Origin: Helicobacteraceae bacterium
Lineage (GTDB): Bacteria; Campylobacterota; Campylobacteria; Campylobacterales; Sulfurimonadaceae
DNA: 7,282 nucleotides
Direction: 5' to 3'
NCBI GenBank assembly: GCA_027083665.1
Contig: JALWNV010000058.1
Location: 1 to 7,282, forward strand
Below are positions 5,436-7,282 of the stretch, one piece after another. A program made the position numbers and the translations under genes. The notes beneath the pieces were generated by a model. It was not told the DNA's origin. It searched no databases and worked only from the letters and a program-made list of their open reading frames with translations. Position 1 is the first letter of the stretch. Every line of letters starts with the position of its first letter.

Positions 5436-6791
5436 ATGCCATTTCCGAAACTGCCGACCCTCTCTATTCTCGCCGCCTCGGCGCTCTTTTCTTCGACCCT
5501 CTCATCCGAACCCGAAGCCCCGGCACTCGTCATCTACAACTCGAATCTGGGGCTGGTCCATGAACAGCGTGCGCTCGCCGTGGACAAGAGCGACCGCGAC
5601 ATCGTCTATCCCGGCGTCGCCACGACCGTACAGACCGATTCGGTCAACGTCGTACTGCCCGAAGGCATCACGCTCTATTCGCAGCAGTACCGTTTCGACC
5701 GTATCACGCTGCAGAAGATCCTCCGGGCGCATATCGGCAAGCCCGTACGCTACAAAAGCGGTCCGCCGGAAAAACGAACCGTTAAAAAAGGCACGCTCGT
5801 CGCGGTCGATCCCGCCGTTGTGCAGACGGCTGACGGCATCGAAAGCGGTATGGCGCCGGGGGATTTTATCTTCGACGCCATCCCCGACACGCTCATCATG
5901 AAACCTTCCCTCGTCTGGAATATCGCTGCCGAGCGCGACATCGACGGAATGATGGCGCTGGATTATCTTATCACGGGCATCCGGTGGAAAAGCGACTACA
6001 TTCTGAACCTGCATGACGACAATGCCGATCTGACGGGCTGGATCACCGTGGACAACCGCTCCGGTAAACGTTTCGAGCAGATCAGACTGCACCTGCTCGC
6101 CGGCGATATCAACCGGGCGCAGGCTCCCGTCATGTACGACAATGTCATGCGTATGGAAAAAGCCATGCCCTCACCGGCCGTCGCCCATGCCGCACACGAG
6201 GGATACCACCTCTACTCGGTTCCGTTCAAAGTCACCCTCGCCGACAACGAGAAAACGCAGATCAAATTTATCGACAAACCGCGCCACGCCGTCAAACGCC
6301 TCTACGACGTCACCATGCAAAACCCGTTCACGACCGGCCGCGAACAGAAACGTCCCGTCAACCAGTATGTCGAGCTCTCGCCGTTGGACATCCCCCTGCC
6401 CGGCGGGATCGTCCGAAGCTATTCCAAAAGCGGCGACACGACGGTACTGCTGGGGGAGACCCGTCTCGAAAACACGCCCAAAAATGAAAAGGTGAAACTG
6501 CGTCTGGGGACCAACTTCGACCTCATCGCGAAAAACCGCCTGCTCAGCAGCACCGACCAGAGCCGTTACCGCGAAGTCAGCATACGCTATACCCTGATCA
6601 ACCGCTCCGATAAAACAAAATCTGTCGATGTCAACGTCCCGGGTGTCATCGAAGATGCCCGCCGGCGCACCGTTATCAACACGTCACGCCGCTATACCCG
6701 TCCCGACGGCTATACCGTCCGCTTCCCCGTCACGCTCAAGGCCGGGAAAACCGCTTCATGGAGAGTCACCTACCGCGTTCCGAAGCCCTGA
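5436..6791 (+). CDS. Secreted DUF4139 domain-containing protein
   Basis: This 451-residue protein begins with ATG five bases after AAGGAG. Residues 1-24 look like a Sec signal peptide (hydrophobic SILAASALF core, probable cleavage near LSS), with no lipobox cysteine, so the product is probably periplasmic or secreted. The N-terminal part (about 31-80) has the LVIYNSNLGLVHEQR start and the VYPGV...DSVNV pattern typical of DUF4139/DUF4140-type proteins. The DUF4139 core follows: LITGIRWKSDYILNL (178-192), LTGWITVDNRSGKRF (199-213) and LHLLAGDINR (218-227). Later come LPGGIVRSYSK (321-331) and beta-rich stretches to the end. The family has no agreed biochemical role; members are beta-rich and some are linked to mucoidy-type phenotypes or the cell envelope. 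The gene is divergent from the lysine-rich gene and ends 12 bases from the end of convergent recR, with no visible terminator between them. Its GC-richer codon use matches recR more than the lipoprotein genes. Confidence 0.85.
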   Translation: MPFPKLPTLSILAASALFSSTLSSEPEAPALVIYNSNLGLVHEQRALAVDKSDRDIVYPGVATTVQTDSVNVVLPEGITLYSQQYRFDRITLQKILRAHIGKPVRYKSGPPEKRTVKKGTLVAVDPAVVQTADGIESGMAPGDFIFDAIPDTLIMKPSLVWNIAAERDIDGMMALDYLITGIRWKSDYILNLHDDNADLTGWITVDNRSGKRFEQIRLHLLAGDINRAQAPVMYDNVMRMEKAMPSPAVAHAAHEGYHLYSVPFKVTLADNEKTQIKFIDKPRHAVKRLYDVTMQNPFTTGREQKRPVNQYVELSPLDIPLPGGIVRSYSKSGDTTVLLGETRLENTPKNEKVKLRLGTNFDLIAKNRLLSSTDQSRYREVSIRYTLINRSDKTKSVDVNVPGVIEDARRRTVINTSRRYTRPDGYTVRFPVTLKAGKTASWRVTYRVPKP

Positions 6792-6803
6792 ACAGACTGT
6801 ATT

Positions 6804-7282
6804 CTACACCTTTACCCGGTCTTCGAGTGCCCGCGCCAGCGAGAGCATATCGATATTTTCCAGGCTGACGCCTGTCGGCACTCCCTGCGCGATCCGGCTG
6901 AATCGGATCTCGATATCCTGCAAACGGTCTTCGATGTAGAGCATAATCGCATCGTTGGCGATCGAAGGTGTCAGGGCGAAGATCACTTCCTCGACCCCGC
7001 TTTGCACCGTGGCCCTCAAATGATCGACATCCAGACGTTCAAGCGAGTCGAGGACATAGTACCGCCCCCCGAACAGCCCGTTCTCCTCGATAGTCAGAAT
7101 GTCTTTGGCGTTTTCGACGATGCACAGCAGCGAGACATCACGGGTTTCGTCCGAGCAGACGGCACAGAGTTCATCCTCGCTTAGCCCCCCGCACGAACGG
7201 CACTTTCGGATACTGCCCACCGCATCCTCGATGGCGTGCGCGATCTTCATCGCCCCGAAACTGTCGTACATCAGCATATGGT
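6804..7282 (-). CDS. recR: Recombination mediator RecR, 5' end cut by the window
   Basis: The reading frame enters from the right edge and ends with TAG at 6804-6806. The visible part has the C4 zinc finger CRSCGGLSEDELCAVC (C-x2-C-x8-C-x2-C), followed by a Toprim domain beginning LLCIVENAKDILTIEENG with its conserved glutamate. The familiar RecR ending follows: SRIAQGVPTGVSLENIDMLSLARAL. RecR works with RecF or RecO to load RecA onto gapped single-stranded DNA coated with SSB. The ATG at 7277 is probably internal: the frame is open to the edge, and the residues before the zinc finger (HMLMYDSFGAMKIAHAIEDA) correspond to the middle of RecR. About 35-40 N-terminal residues with the helix-hairpin-helix would then lie beyond the window, as expected for a family of about 190-200 residues. 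The gene is convergent with the DUF4139 gene. Confidence 0.95.
   Translation of the reverse strand, partial: HMLMYDSFGAMKIAHAIEDAVGSIRKCRSCGGLSEDELCAVCSDETRDVSLLCIVENAKDILTIEENGLFGGRYYVLDSLERLDVDHLRATVQSGVEEVIFALTPSIANDAIMLYIEDRLQDIEIRFSRIAQGVPTGVSLENIDMLSLARALEDRVKV

Noticed and set aside
5502..6092. A 196-codon minus-strand frame inside the DUF4139 gene
   Set aside because: It is a codon-bias shadow; the plus-strand frame carries the recognised domain motifs and a good ribosome site.

Overview
The window reads as chromosomal DNA of a Gram-negative bacterium. A Campylobacterota relative (free-living or vent-type epsilonproteobacterium) is my best guess. This rests on the style of the RecR fragment, the FSGC/FTGC lipoboxes, extended -10 promoters without a clear -35, and the outer-membrane porin. 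It is inferred from familiarity with these families, not from a search.

Layout: (1) 1-207 (+) is the C-terminal end of an EAL-domain cyclic-di-GMP phosphodiesterase, cut by the window edge. (2) 287-1555 (-) is a complete OprO/OprP-like porin, convergent with the EAL gene; its Shine-Dalgarno sequence lies inside a small hairpin. (3) About 1622-1969 (+) is a decayed REP-associated (Y1/HUH) transposase. It is divergent from the porin and interrupted by two adjacent in-frame stops. (4) 2107-4791 (+) is a two-gene operon of secreted lipoproteins with an extended -10 promoter. Both are predicted seven-bladed beta-propellers: the first has W-x-K-x-(Y/F)-G type repeats, the second delta-60 type repeats. 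(5) 4792-5097 is noncoding, with a long hairpin just after the operon and a Rho-independent terminator belonging to the opposite strand. (6) 5098-5337 (-) is a monocistronic gene for a tiny, extremely lysine-rich protein with its own promoter and terminator. (7) 5436-6791 (+) is a secreted DUF4139-family protein, divergent from the lysine-rich gene. (8) 6804-7282 (-) is recR, 5'-truncated by the window edge.

The flanks (EAL, porin, DUF4139, recR) look like ordinary chromosome. The centre, from the transposase relic to about 5050, is visibly more AT-rich and carries accessory-type genes. The least explained parts are the paired propeller lipoproteins, which share the same seven-blade, N-terminal-strand closure plan, and the lysine-rich protein. 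No complete mobile element, CRISPR array, tRNA or rRNA is visible.
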